Assembly: GCA_040905475.1 (NCBI GenBank)
Contig: JBBDRM010000028.1
Location: 1 to 51,251 of the forward strand
Direction: 5' to 3'
Length of the DNA stretch: 51,251 nucleotides
Source of the DNA: Actinomycetota bacterium
Lineage (GTDB): Bacteria > Actinomycetota > AC-67
Shown here: positions 32,326 through 39,394 of the stretch, piece after piece
Layout: each line of letters begins with the position of its first letter
Position numbering within the stretch: position 1 is the stretch's first letter
Made by a program: the position numbers and the translations under genes
Notes under the pieces: generated by a model
The model's database searches: none
What the model saw: only the letters and a program-made list of their open reading frames with translations
What the model was told of the DNA's origin: nothing

Positions 32326-32523
32326 CCAAGGAGTGGGCGGCAGCAACCGCGTGGAGTCCGCGTGCCGATGCTCGCTCTCATGTGGGTCTGTGGCCCGAAA
32401 TGCCCTCGGATTTGGTCGACCTTTCGGAATCCCGTGCGCGCCGCTATCCCAGACCCAGGCGAACCGTTACGCCGGCGGTGATCAAGACTCCGCCGGACTC
32501 GCGCTGACACTACCCCGAGCGGA

Positions 32524-32562
32524 GTGGAAACGCCCTGGTTTCCACCAAGCGGAGGCGCTTGG
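32524..32562 (+). promoter_or_regulatory. Two tandem hairpins in the 5' leader of the FtsX-type permease, the second presenting the Shine-Dalgarno
   Basis: Hairpin 1: GTGGAAAC (32524-32531), loop GCCCTG, GTTTCCAC (32538-32545). Hairpin 2: CCAAGCG (32545-32551), loop GAGG, CGCTTGG (32556-32562). Both stems are perfect. The loop of hairpin 2 is the only Shine-Dalgarno-like sequence before ATG 32571. This looks like a translational control element, with the ribosome-binding site held in a loop. Confidence 0.5.
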
Positions 32563-32570
32563 ATACGACC

Positions 32571-35024
32571 ATGGCCGGGGTCGCCGTTTGGGTCCGAGCC
32601 GTTCTGCGACGTCGCTGGCGGGCGACGGTGCTGCTGTCGCTGGTCCTCGGTGTTGCGGGAGCCGCCGCGCTCGGCGCCGCAGCCGGCGCTCGGCGAACGC
32701 AGACGGCTTACCCGCGCATGCGCGCGGCAACGAACGCGAGCGACCTTCTCGTGTCGGTCGGCGGCAGCGGTCTCGCTGGCTTCTACCAAGCGATTGGACG
32801 CGAGCCGGAGGTGCAAGACATCGGCATCATCGCCGGGATCCCGGTCGGACCTATCGACGCCGGCTCCATCGAGGATCTGGTCGTCGTCATCGCGGGGGTC
32901 GACGACCATGCGCTCAGAAGGATCGCGCGTCCCAACGTCATCGAGGGCCGCATGTACGACCCGTCGGCCTCCGACGAGGTCTTCGTCGATCCCAATGCCG
33001 CCCGGCTGCTAAAGCTCGCGGTCGGGAGCCGGCTCCCGGTCGTTGTCTTCAGTTTCCAGGAGGACGGGCCGCCAACTATCCCCCCCGACGTCGTACCCGT
33101 CACGGTCCGCGTCGTCGGTATCGGTATCGGCGCGGAGCAAGTCGTCCCCACAACGCCGCTCGACCGAGAGCCGACGATGTTCTTTACGCCGGCATTCTTT
33201 CGATCGCAGCCATCGCTCGCCTCGCGGGACAGCCTCAATTACGACGGCGCGCTGGTCCGGCTTCGGCCCGGGACCAACATCCCGGCGTTCGAGCGCAAGC
33301 TCAACGGGCTCGCGGCAGGCTTCCCGGACACGTTCGGCGCGCCGTTCATCCAGAACCAGGCACAAGCCGGGGAGCGGACCCAGCGGGCCATCGGTCCGCT
33401 CGCGGTCGCGCTGTACCTGTTCTCGGGTCTGGTTGGCGCCGCGATCCTATTCGTTCTCGGCCAAGCGATCGCGCGACAGCAACTCGTGGAGGCCGACGAT
33501 CACGAGACCTTGCGCGCGCTCGGCTTCAGCCGCTTTCAGCTCGTCGCCGCGAGCCTGCTTCGTGTCGCCGTGGTCGCGGTCGCCGGCGCGCTGATCGCGG
33601 TGACGCTGTCGCTCGCCGTCTCGCCGTTCATGCCGATCGGCCCGGCACGTCGCGCCGAGCTGAATCTCGGCTTCGACGTGAACGTCGCGGTGACCGGGCT
33701 CGGTGCCGCCGCGATCGTGATACTGATCCTCGCGCGCGCAACGCTGCCGGCATTCCTCGCAGCGACCGCGGGAAATCGCGACCAGAGAGGGACGCGGTCC
33801 TTTGTTGCCGACGCGGCCGCGCGCGCCGGCCTCGCGCCTTCGGCCGCCACCGGGATCCGGATGGCGTTCGAGCAACGACACGGTTCGCGGTCGCTCCCGC
33901 TGCGAAGCGCGCTCGCGGGCACCGTGGTCGGAATGGCGGCGTTGCTCGCGGCGCTGATGTTCGGAAGCAGCCTGAGCCGGTTGGTCGACGTCCCCGAAGC
34001 CTACGGCCAGCGCTGGGACGTCGTCGCCGACTCGGCGTTCGGGTTCTTCCCACCGGAGGCGAAGATCCACGAACTGAGCGACGACCCGGACATCGCCGGC
34101 GTGACAGCAGGCAACTACGGCTCGGTGGCCATCGGCGACCGCGACATCCCGGCCATCGGGCTCGAAGCCATCGAAGGCGCGGTTTACCCGGTGATCCTCG
34201 AAGGCGAACCTGCGACGAAACCCGACGAGATCGTGCTGGGCACCAGCGCGATGCGCACGCTCGGCACGGGGGTCGGCCGAAGCGTCTCGGTCACGATCGC
34301 CGGAGCCACCGCGCCGCGCCCGATGCGCGTCGTCGGCCGCGCGGTCTTTCCGACCATGGGCCGCGGCTCGTTCGCTCCGACCTCGCTCGGGGACGGCGCG
34401 GCGATCCTCGCGAGCAACTTCGAGGAGTACGAACGCTCGCTCAACCCGGACCCCGGGGCGGAGCCCTACAACTTCTTGCTCATCAAGTACCGGCAGGGGG
34501 CGGACGCTGCCGCAGTCGAGAAGCGGCTGCGCGACCGGTTCACCGCAGCCGAATGCCTGGAAACGATGGACTGTAACGTGACCTTCGCACAACGCCCGAT
34601 CGAGCTGGGCGTGCTCAGCCAGGTTCGCTCTACTCCGATCATCATGGCCGGCCTGCTGGCGCTGTTCGCCGCGGTGACGCTGGCGCACGCGCTGATGACC
34701 TCGGTCCGGATGCGCTCACGCGACCTCGCGGTGTTGAAGACGATCGGGTTCGTCCGTCGTCAGATCGGTGCCACCGTCGCGTGGCAGGCTTCGGCGCTGG
34801 CGATCACCGCGCTCGCGCTGGGCGTGCCCCTCGGCGTGATCGCAGGCCGAACCGTCTGGTCCATCTTCGCGACATCGCTGGGTGCCCCGACAGTCGCTGT
34901 TATCCCGGTGGTGGTCGTGCTCCTAACCGTCCCAGCAACAGTCCTGCTCGCGAACATGATCGGCGCGTTCCCCGCGCGCGCTGCCGCCAAGACTGAGGTG
35001 GCGGTGGTGCTTCGCACGGAGTGA
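32571..35024 (+). CDS. FtsX/MacB-type ABC transporter permease (orphan)
   Basis: 817 residues from ATG 32571 (TTG 32559 lies inside a hairpin and is less likely). Layout: N-terminal helix (about 10-35), large extracytoplasmic core (about 45-280), a first FtsX domain with three helices (about 280-400), another TM (about 445-470), a second core, and a second FtsX domain (about 690-800) ending 'AFPARAAAKTEVAVVLRTE'. 'DDHETLRALGFSRFQLVAAS' and 'RSRDLAVLKTIGFVRRQIGA' are the coupling-helix motifs. Its partner ATPase is not in the surroundings, so the transporter must borrow one encoded elsewhere. Substrate unknown; lipid, lipoprotein or peptide export is typical. Confidence 0.88.
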   Translation: MAGVAVWVRAVLRRRWRATVLLSLVLGVAGAAALGAAAGARRTQTAYPRMRAATNASDLLVSVGGSGLAGFYQAIGREPEVQDIGIIAGIPVGPIDAGSIEDLVVVIAGVDDHALRRIARPNVIEGRMYDPSASDEVFVDPNAARLLKLAVGSRLPVVVFSFQEDGPPTIPPDVVPVTVRVVGIGIGAEQVVPTTPLDREPTMFFTPAFFRSQPSLASRDSLNYDGALVRLRPGTNIPAFERKLNGLAAGFPDTFGAPFIQNQAQAGERTQRAIGPLAVALYLFSGLVGAAILFVLGQAIARQQLVEADDHETLRALGFSRFQLVAASLLRVAVVAVAGALIAVTLSLAVSPFMPIGPARRAELNLGFDVNVAVTGLGAAAIVILILARATLPAFLAATAGNRDQRGTRSFVADAAARAGLAPSAATGIRMAFEQRHGSRSLPLRSALAGTVVGMAALLAALMFGSSLSRLVDVPEAYGQRWDVVADSAFGFFPPEAKIHELSDDPDIAGVTAGNYGSVAIGDRDIPAIGLEAIEGAVYPVILEGEPATKPDEIVLGTSAMRTLGTGVGRSVSVTIAGATAPRPMRVVGRAVFPTMGRGSFAPTSLGDGAAILASNFEEYERSLNPDPGAEPYNFLLIKYRQGADAAAVEKRLRDRFTAAECLETMDCNVTFAQRPIELGVLSQVRSTPIIMAGLLALFAAVTLAHALMTSVRMRSRDLAVLKTIGFVRRQIGATVAWQASALAITALALGVPLGVIAGRTVWSIFATSLGAPTVAVIPVVVVLLTVPATVLLANMIGAFPARAAAKTEVAVVLRTE

Positions 35025-35250
35025 GAGGAAGCGGGTTCGCCGGACCACGACCTTGACTTGCCTTCAGACGCTCACCGAAATGTTCGCGTAGGCGAGGTAG
35101 GCGTATCAGCCGGCAAAGCAGCCCCGGAACCGATGAGGAGCGCGACGAGAAGCAGTTTCGAACGACTCGGGCATGAAGCATACCCACGGAAGTGGATGTG
35201 TTGGGAGATATCGACCCGGTGCCCCATTTTCTTGAGCCGCTTCGGCCTGC

Positions 35251-35625
35251 TCAGCGGTGGTTCGAGAGCTCGATCGACCAGCGCCAGGCGCTGTGATCGT
35301 CGGCGTTCCACCAGGCGGTGAGGACCCCGACCTCGCCGCCCGGAAGGATCACAGGGAGTCCCAGGTCCGCGGTGCCCGGCCAGATCTGTTCGCGCGAAAC
35401 GCCCGACGGGTCGATCGTCAGCCGCGCCATCGGCGTCGGCTCGGAGCCTTCCAAACCCGAGCCGCGCGCGATGAACTCACCGGACTCGCTGTAGACCTCG
35501 ACGTCGAGCCGGGACGGAGCGGAGTGAACCAGGACGCGGTCGGAAACCCCCATGCGGGCGCGAGCGAACTCGAGGCCCGTCGAGCCTCCGTCGGGGGAGC
35601 GGATCTCCCAGATGCGGACGGCCAC
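35251..35625 (-). CDS. Conserved-looking small soluble protein, unknown
   Basis: 124 residues from GTG 35625 with GGAAAGG upstream. The sequence is beta-rich and without helices: RIWEIRSPDGGSTGLEFARA at the start, 'VLVHSAPSRLDVEVYSESGE' in the middle and TAWWNADDHSAWRWSIELSN at the end. It looks like a small beta-sandwich. It lies just downstream of the M23 peptidase gene. The 226 bp between its stop and the permease gene holds nothing I can support. Confidence 0.65.
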   Translation of the reverse strand: MAVRIWEIRSPDGGSTGLEFARARMGVSDRVLVHSAPSRLDVEVYSESGEFIARGSGLEGSEPTPMARLTIDPSGVSREQIWPGTADLGLPVILPGGEVGVLTAWWNADDHSAWRWSIELSNHR

Positions 35626-35633
35626 GGCAGGAA

Positions 35634-35649
35634 CCTTTCCGCGGAAAGG
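35634..35649 (-). promoter_or_regulatory. 16-bp palindrome containing the Shine-Dalgarno
   Basis: CCTTTCCGCGGAAAGG is a perfect palindrome ending 8 nt before GTG 35625. In RNA it folds as CCUUUC-CGCG-GAAAGG and would bury the Shine-Dalgarno GGAAAGG in the stem. It may instead be a DNA operator. Confidence 0.4.
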
Positions 35650-35673
35650 CGCCCGGCAAACGCTCGATGGGGG

Positions 35674-36657
35674 CTAGCAGGCGGCGGACAGGATCCGGTA
35701 TGGGTCCGCCGGATTGCCGCCGCGCGGGTGGTACTCGAAGTGCAGGTGCGGTCCGTAGCAGCGGCCCGTACAACCCACCTTTCCGATGAGCTGACCCGCC
35801 GAGACACGCTGGCCGACCGAGACGTACTCGGCTCCGAGGTGGGCGTACCACCACTCGTTGCCGATCGCGTCGCGGAGGACGATGCCGACGCCGATCCACG
35901 ATCCGTACGGGGTCGCCACGACCTTGGACGGCAGTACCGCCACGGTGCCCTGGCCGTAATCCGCCTGGATGTCGTCGCCCGTGTGCGGACCTCCCGGCCG
36001 CGGGTCGCCGAAGTTGTCCAACACGTACCGCGGGCCGGCGACCGGGCAGCGGAACCCGTTGGGCGCGCGCGACAGGCGGGACCCGCCGCCGAGCGAGACC
36101 AGAAGGTTCTGCAGACTCTGAAGCTCGCGGAGGTTCGCGAGGAGGTCGTTGCGGCGCGCCAAGAGCGCCTTCTGCGCCGTCGTCGCGACCTTCACGGCCG
36201 CAGCGAGTTCGGCCGACTCGGTCTTGGCCCGGCGCCGCAGCGCCGTCAGCTCCTCGAGCATCCCGGCCTCGCGGAAGCGGATCTGCTCGAGGTAGGAGGC
36301 GCGCTCCACGAACTCGTCGATGTCCTCCGCGCCCAGCATCGTCTCGATCATGGATCCGTTGCCGAGGGTGTACATCGACGCGGCCCGGCCGGCGAACGAC
36401 TGACGGAGGAACTGCTGGCGAGCCTCGGCGGTGGCGAGCGCTTTGCGGTGACGATCGGCCGCGGCGGTGGCGGCATGCGTCTCGCGCTCGGAGGTCTTGA
36501 GCTGGGCCCCGAGTTTGTCGAGGGACTTTCGAACGGCCTCGATCCGGGCGGAGACCTGCGCCGGGGAGGTCTGTGCAGCCCCGGCGACCGTGGGGTCACC
36601 CAGCAAGACCGCCGCCATCGCGACGGCCGAGATCAAACCGAGCCTCAGCCTTTTCAG
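35674..36657 (-). CDS. M23 (LytM-type) peptidase with coiled-coil, secreted
   Basis: Coiled-coil region at about 35-200 (long heptad-like helices, for example 'RIEAVRKSLDKLGAQLKTSE'), then an M23 domain with zinc ligands in GGPHTGDDIQ (HxxxD) and GPHLHFEYHP (HxH). This is the layout of EnvC/NlpD/RipA-type hydrolases or amidase activators. The TTG at 36636 gives a signal peptide with no positive n-region and has no Shine-Dalgarno. Reading from CTG 36657 adds KRLRLGL before the hydrophobic core and places GGAAGG 7 nt upstream, so a rare CTG start is likely. All zinc ligands are present, so it should be active. Confidence 0.85.
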   Translation of the reverse strand: MKRLRLGLISAVAMAAVLLGDPTVAGAAQTSPAQVSARIEAVRKSLDKLGAQLKTSERETHAATAAADRHRKALATAEARQQFLRQSFAGRAASMYTLGNGSMIETMLGAEDIDEFVERASYLEQIRFREAGMLEELTALRRRAKTESAELAAAVKVATTAQKALLARRNDLLANLRELQSLQNLLVSLGGGSRLSRAPNGFRCPVAGPRYVLDNFGDPRPGGPHTGDDIQADYGQGTVAVLPSKVVATPYGSWIGVGIVLRDAIGNEWWYAHLGAEYVSVGQRVSAGQLIGKVGCTGRCYGPHLHFEYHPRGGNPADPYRILSAAC

Positions 36658-36816
36658 TTGCCCACCTTCCCGGTGCGGACGACCCAGACGATTCGCCCCC
36701 CCACGGGCGCCGACCAGACGAGCCTTCGGTCGGCCCCCGACCCGGCCGGGGGGATGGGCTAACGGTCGCTAAGGCTGCCAGCCGAGCCCGGGGGAGTCAA
36801 ACCCGACGGACGAGTC

Positions 36817-36836
36817 ACCTGACGCGCGCGTCAGGT
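36817..36836. promoter_or_regulatory. 20-bp perfect palindrome upstream of the DUF3179-sigR operon
   Basis: ACCTGACGCG is followed directly by its reverse complement CGCGTCAGGT. It lies 20 bp upstream of the SigR-type -35 (36856) and between the divergent M23 and DUF3179 genes. It could be a repressor site or a hairpin. Confidence 0.45.
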
Positions 36837-36855
36837 CATGGAGGAGCCGGTCCGA

Positions 36856-36882
36856 GGAATCTCTGAACGGCCCTTCGCCGTT
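36856..36882 (+). promoter_or_regulatory. SigR/SigH-type promoter of the DUF3179-sigR-rsrA operon
   Basis: GGAAT (36856-36860), 19 nt, GTT (36880-36882). The consensus of SigR/SigH promoters is GGAAT-N18/19-GTT. Transcription would start within a few nt of GTG 36893. Because the operon encodes a sigma factor of this class, it suggests positive autoregulation under thiol-oxidative stress. Confidence 0.55.
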
Positions 36883-36892
36883 GGAACGAGAC

Positions 36893-37996
36893 GTGAAGGG
36901 ACGGTTGGTGGCGGTCGTGTCGGCTCTCGCGGTGGGGTTCACCGGCTGCTCGGGCGTTCGCGAAACGTTGCGCGCCCGCCCGGGGCCCGCGCCTACCGTC
37001 TTCGACGCGGCGGAGCTCGTCGACGTGCTCGCGCCCGACACCGTCCCGGCGATCGATCGCCCGGCCTTCGAGGCGCCCGACGAGGCGGCCACCCACTTGG
37101 AGCCGGAGGTGCCGGTCGCGGTGCTCGAGGTCGCGGGCGACGTGCGCGCCTACCCACTCGCGATCCTCGTCTGGCACGAGATCGTGAACGACTCGGTCGG
37201 CGGCGAGCCGGTCGCCGTCACCTACGCGCCTCTCTCCGGCGGCGTTCAGGCGTTCCGGCGCACCGTGGCCGGCCGGGTTCTGAGCTTCGGAGCCTCGGGG
37301 AAGCTCTACCGCTCCAACCTCGTCATGTACGACCGGGCCACCCGGTCGCTCTGGCCGCAGCTCCGGGGGGAAGCGGTTCTGGGCCCGCTCCGCGGGGCGT
37401 CGCTGGAGCGCGCGCCGATCCAGATCAGCTCGTTCGGAGACTTCCGAGACTCCTATCCGGACGGAAGGGTTCTGACGGCTGCGACCGGCGCCGCGCGCGT
37501 GTACGGCACCACTCCCTACGCGGGCTACGACTCCCGCCGGACTCCGTCCGAATCGTTCTTCGCTCTGGCGCCGGACCGGCGGCTCGGAGCCATGGAACGG
37601 GTCGTCGGTGTCTCGAGCGGAGCCGGCTCCTACGCGTATCGGTACGCCACGTTGCGATCGGCCGGCGTCGTCTACGACCGGATGGGCGAGGAAGAAGTCG
37701 TCGTTCTCTGGCGGGAGGGCACCCGGTCGGCGCTCGACACGCCGCTGATCGCCGACGGCGCCGCCGTCGGCGCGGCCGGCGTCTTCGTCCCCGTCGTGGA
37801 TGGGAAACGGCTGGATCTTGCCCCGGATCCCGGCGGCTTCCGCGACCGACAGACCGGGAGCACGTGGACGGTGCTGGGGGTCGCGACCGGAGGGCCGATG
37901 GCCGGGAAGCGGCTCGTCCCCGTCGAACACGTGGACGCGTTCTGGTTCGCCTGGGCGGCTTTCGCCCCGGCCACCGGAGTCTTCGAGGCCTCATGA
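36893..37996 (+). CDS. DUF3179-domain lipoprotein lacking the usual cysteine pair
   Basis: 367 residues from GTG 36893, just downstream of the SigR-type promoter. Signal peptide with lipobox VGFTGC. The DUF3179 domain shows the family pattern: [53 protein letters not shown], '[13 protein letters not shown]' and a C-terminal '[13 protein letters not shown]'. The family normally has CPLC in the TY-CPLC-G motif; here it reads APLS (about 112-115), so both cysteines are lost. Family function is unknown; the Cys pair suggests redox or copper roles, which this member could not perform. It overlaps an ATG of the next reading frame by 4 bp and is probably co-transcribed with sigR and rsrA. Confidence 0.8.
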   Translation: MKGRLVAVVSALAVGFTGCSGVRETLRARPGPAPTVFDAAELVDVLAPDTVPAIDRPAFEAPDEAATHLEPEVPVAVLEVAGDVRAYPLAILVWHEIVNDSVGGEPVAVTYAPLSGGVQAFRRTVAGRVLSFGASGKLYRSNLVMYDRATRSLWPQLRGEAVLGPLRGASLERAPIQISSFGDFRDSYPDGRVLTAATGAARVYGTTPYAGYDSRRTPSESFFALAPDRRLGAMERVVGVSSGAGSYAYRYATLRSAGVVYDRMGEEEVVVLWREGTRSALDTPLIADGAAVGAAGVFVPVVDGKRLDLAPDPGGFRDRQTGSTWTVLGVATGGPMAGKRLVPVEHVDAFWFAWAAFAPATGVFEAS

Positions 37997-38064
37997 GCGT
38001 TGCCTGCCTGGTTCGCATAGGCTCTGAAGCCGAGCCCGGCTTGGGGCCGGCGGAGGACGCCCGG

Positions 38065-38676
38065 GTGGCGAAAGAGACGCTCGAGGAACGTCAGGAGCGC
38101 TTCGAGGCCGAGGCGCTGCCGTTGCTCGACGGCATGTACGGCGCGGCGCTGCGGCTGACACGGAACCCGGCCGACGCCGAGGATCTCCTCCAAGAGACCT
38201 TCACGCGGGCCTTCGCCGCGTACGATTCCTTCCAGCCCGGAACGAACCTCAAAGCCTGGCTGTACCGGATCATGATGAACACCTACATCTCCTCGTACCG
38301 GAAGGCGAAGCGCTCCCCGCAGACCGTCCCGACCGACGACATAGAGCCCTTCTCGTACGTCCGGTCCATCGCCGAGGACGGCGGGAAGACCCCGGAAACC
38401 GAGGTCCTGGAGCGGATCCCCGACGAAGAGGTGAAGGCCGCGCTCGAGGACCTGCCCGAGCAGTTCCGTATGGCCGTGCTGCTCGCCGATGTCGAGGGTT
38501 TCTCGTACAAGGAGATCGCCGACATCACCGACACCTCGATCGGAACGGTGATGTCGCGGCTGCATCGAGGCAGGAAAGCGTTGCAGAAGGCGTTGTGGTC
38601 TTATGCCCGCGAGCGCGGGCTCGTAGAAGAGGACAAACCGTGGGCCACTCCGAGACGGACTGCCGGGCGGTCCTAG
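38065..38676 (+). CDS. sigR: ECF sigma factor of the SigR/SigH (thiol-stress) type
   Basis: 203 residues from GTG 38065 (GGAGG 8 nt upstream; ATG 37993 overlapping the DUF3179 stop is the alternative). Region 2 is [20 protein letters not shown]...'[20 protein letters not shown]', with [14 protein letters not shown] identical in style to SigR/SigH. Region 4 is [40 protein letters not shown]. The next gene is an RsrA-like anti-sigma factor, and a GGAAT-N19-GTT promoter precedes the operon. SigR-type factors control mycothiol, thioredoxin and protein quality-control genes. Its stop lies inside the anti-sigma gene. Confidence 0.92.
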   Translation: MAKETLEERQERFEAEALPLLDGMYGAALRLTRNPADAEDLLQETFTRAFAAYDSFQPGTNLKAWLYRIMMNTYISSYRKAKRSPQTVPTDDIEPFSYVRSIAEDGGKTPETEVLERIPDEEVKAALEDLPEQFRMAVLLADVEGFSYKEIADITDTSIGTVMSRLHRGRKALQKALWSYARERGLVEEDKPWATPRRTAGRS

Positions 38677-38888
38677 AAAGCCTGTACCTCTACCTCGACG
38701 GCGAGATCGCCGCCGAGGAGGTAACCGTCATCCAGATCCATCTGGAGGACTGCAACGGTTGTCTGCACCGCTACGACTTCGAGCGCGACTTCAAGGAGCT
38801 CGTCCACCGCAAGTGCCGCGAAGGCTCGATGCCGGGCGACCTGGCGGACCGCCTCCGCGCGAACATCCGATCCGCCCTCGGCGAATAG
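38640..38888 (+). CDS. rsrA: RsrA-like zinc anti-sigma factor
   Basis: 82 residues from GTG 38640 with GAGGA upstream, overlapping the 3' end of sigR by 37 bp. The zinc/redox motif HxxxCxxC is HLEDCNGC (about 38-45), with further cysteines at C8 and in VHRKCRE. In Streptomyces and Mycobacterium this protein holds SigR inactive until disulfide formation expels zinc. Layout, length and motif all agree with that family. Confidence 0.92.
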   Translation: MGHSETDCRAVLESLYLYLDGEIAAEEVTVIQIHLEDCNGCLHRYDFERDFKELVHRKCREGSMPGDLADRLRANIRSALGE

Positions 38889-38923
38889 CTCCTAGGACAC
38901 ATTCCGTGCCCGATGTTCACGCT

Positions 38924-38954
38924 CCGTGTCCAGAATCGGGTGATTCGGACATGG
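38924..38954 (+). terminator. Strong hairpin after rsrA
   Basis: CCGTGTCC-A-GAATC, loop GGGT, GATTC-GGACATGG: about 13 paired bases with one bulged A and one G-U pair. It lies 36 nt after the rsrA stop and just before the promoter of the micro-peptide transcript. There is no U-tract. Confidence 0.5.
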
Positions 38955-38982
38955 ACGCGAATTAAGTCCGCGGTTCCCACGA

Positions 38983-39011
38983 TTTATCCCGCCTGTCCCA
39001 AGACCTAATCT
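38983..39011 (+). promoter_or_regulatory. Candidate promoter of micro-peptide transcript 1
   Basis: TTTATC (38983-38988), 17 nt, TAATCT (39006-39011). The string CTAATCTCACG also occurs at about 4455-4465 upstream of the gene at 4505. Transcription would start near 39018. Confidence 0.4.
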
Positions 39012-39017
39012 CACGGT

Positions 39018-39252
39018 TGTCCGCTGATGACGGTGGGCAACGGAGAGGGAGCCAGGTCATGGAGGCAAGGCTTAGCAGCAAAGGCGAGGCAACCCGGTCC
39101 TCGCGACACCCCCTGACCACTTCCCTTGGGCCTCAGGACGCCAGGCTGGCAGGACCGGTCTGGGCCCCGGACCCGTGGGGCTCCGGAACACCAGATTGCA
39201 GGTGCGAGCTATTTCCCGCCGGGGGGCGGGCGTGACCCTCAAAGGGGGTGTG
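39018..39252 (+). promoter_or_regulatory. Structured 5' leader of micro-peptide 1 (about 235 nt)
   Basis: No ORF fills this stretch. Stems seen: GCCCC/GGGGC at about 39155-39182, and CCCGCC-GGGG-GGCGGG at about 39210-39230. Just before the start, ACCC(TCAAAGG)GGGT folds over the Shine-Dalgarno AAAGGGGG (39241-39248). This suggests translational control. I tried to match c-di-GMP, c-di-AMP and cobalamin riboswitch cores and could not. Confidence 0.4.
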
Positions 39253-39333
39253 ATGGGGATGAAGCGTATCTTCGCGATGCTGTCGACGCTCGTTGCGGTG
39301 TTCCTCGCCGCCGGCGCAGGAGCTCGGTGGTAA
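39253..39333 (+). CDS. Micro-peptide 1 (26 aa), paralogue of the peptide at 42080-42154
   Basis: ATG 39253 (or in-frame ATG 39259) to TAA 39331-39333, with AAAGGGGG 4 nt (or 10 nt) upstream. The peptide starts MGMKRIFAML, continues STLVAVFLAA and ends GAGARW. It has a short positive n-region (KR), a hydrophobic core and an A-x-A site just before the final Arg-Trp, so it looks like a bare signal peptide. The second copy at 42080-42154 shares 16 of 24 aligned residues (MKRI, LS, GA.ARW-stop), and many shared residues use different codons, which points to selection on the protein. An intrinsic terminator follows 20 nt after the stop, so this is a stand-alone short transcript. No homologue is known to me. 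Confidence 0.62.
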   Translation: MGMKRIFAMLSTLVAVFLAAGAGARW

Positions 39334-39353
39334 CAGAACCTCGCTAGGGAGGG

Positions 39354-39387
39354 AAGGGCGGAGCCGTGAGGCCCGCCTTTCTCCTTT
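39354..39387 (+). terminator. Intrinsic terminator after micro-peptide 1
   Basis: AAGGGCGG-A-GCC, tetraloop GTGA (GNRA type), GGC-CCGCCTTT, then CTCCTTT. About 11 paired bases plus a T-rich tail. It also separates the peptide gene from the convergent HD-domain gene ending at 39395. Confidence 0.65.
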
Positions 39388-39394
39388 GGCGTGT

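Noticed and set aside
35025-35250. Short open frames on both strands after the permease gene
   Set aside because: No ribosome site, no domain pattern and compositions typical of shadows; nothing supportable in this gap.
39018-39252. Leader of micro-peptide 1 as a c-di-GMP (GEMM), c-di-AMP (ydaO) or cobalamin riboswitch
   Set aside because: It has scattered look-alike strings (GCAAAG, GGCAACCC, GGGAGCCAGG), but the conserved cores and pairing of these classes are not present, so I call it only a structured leader.
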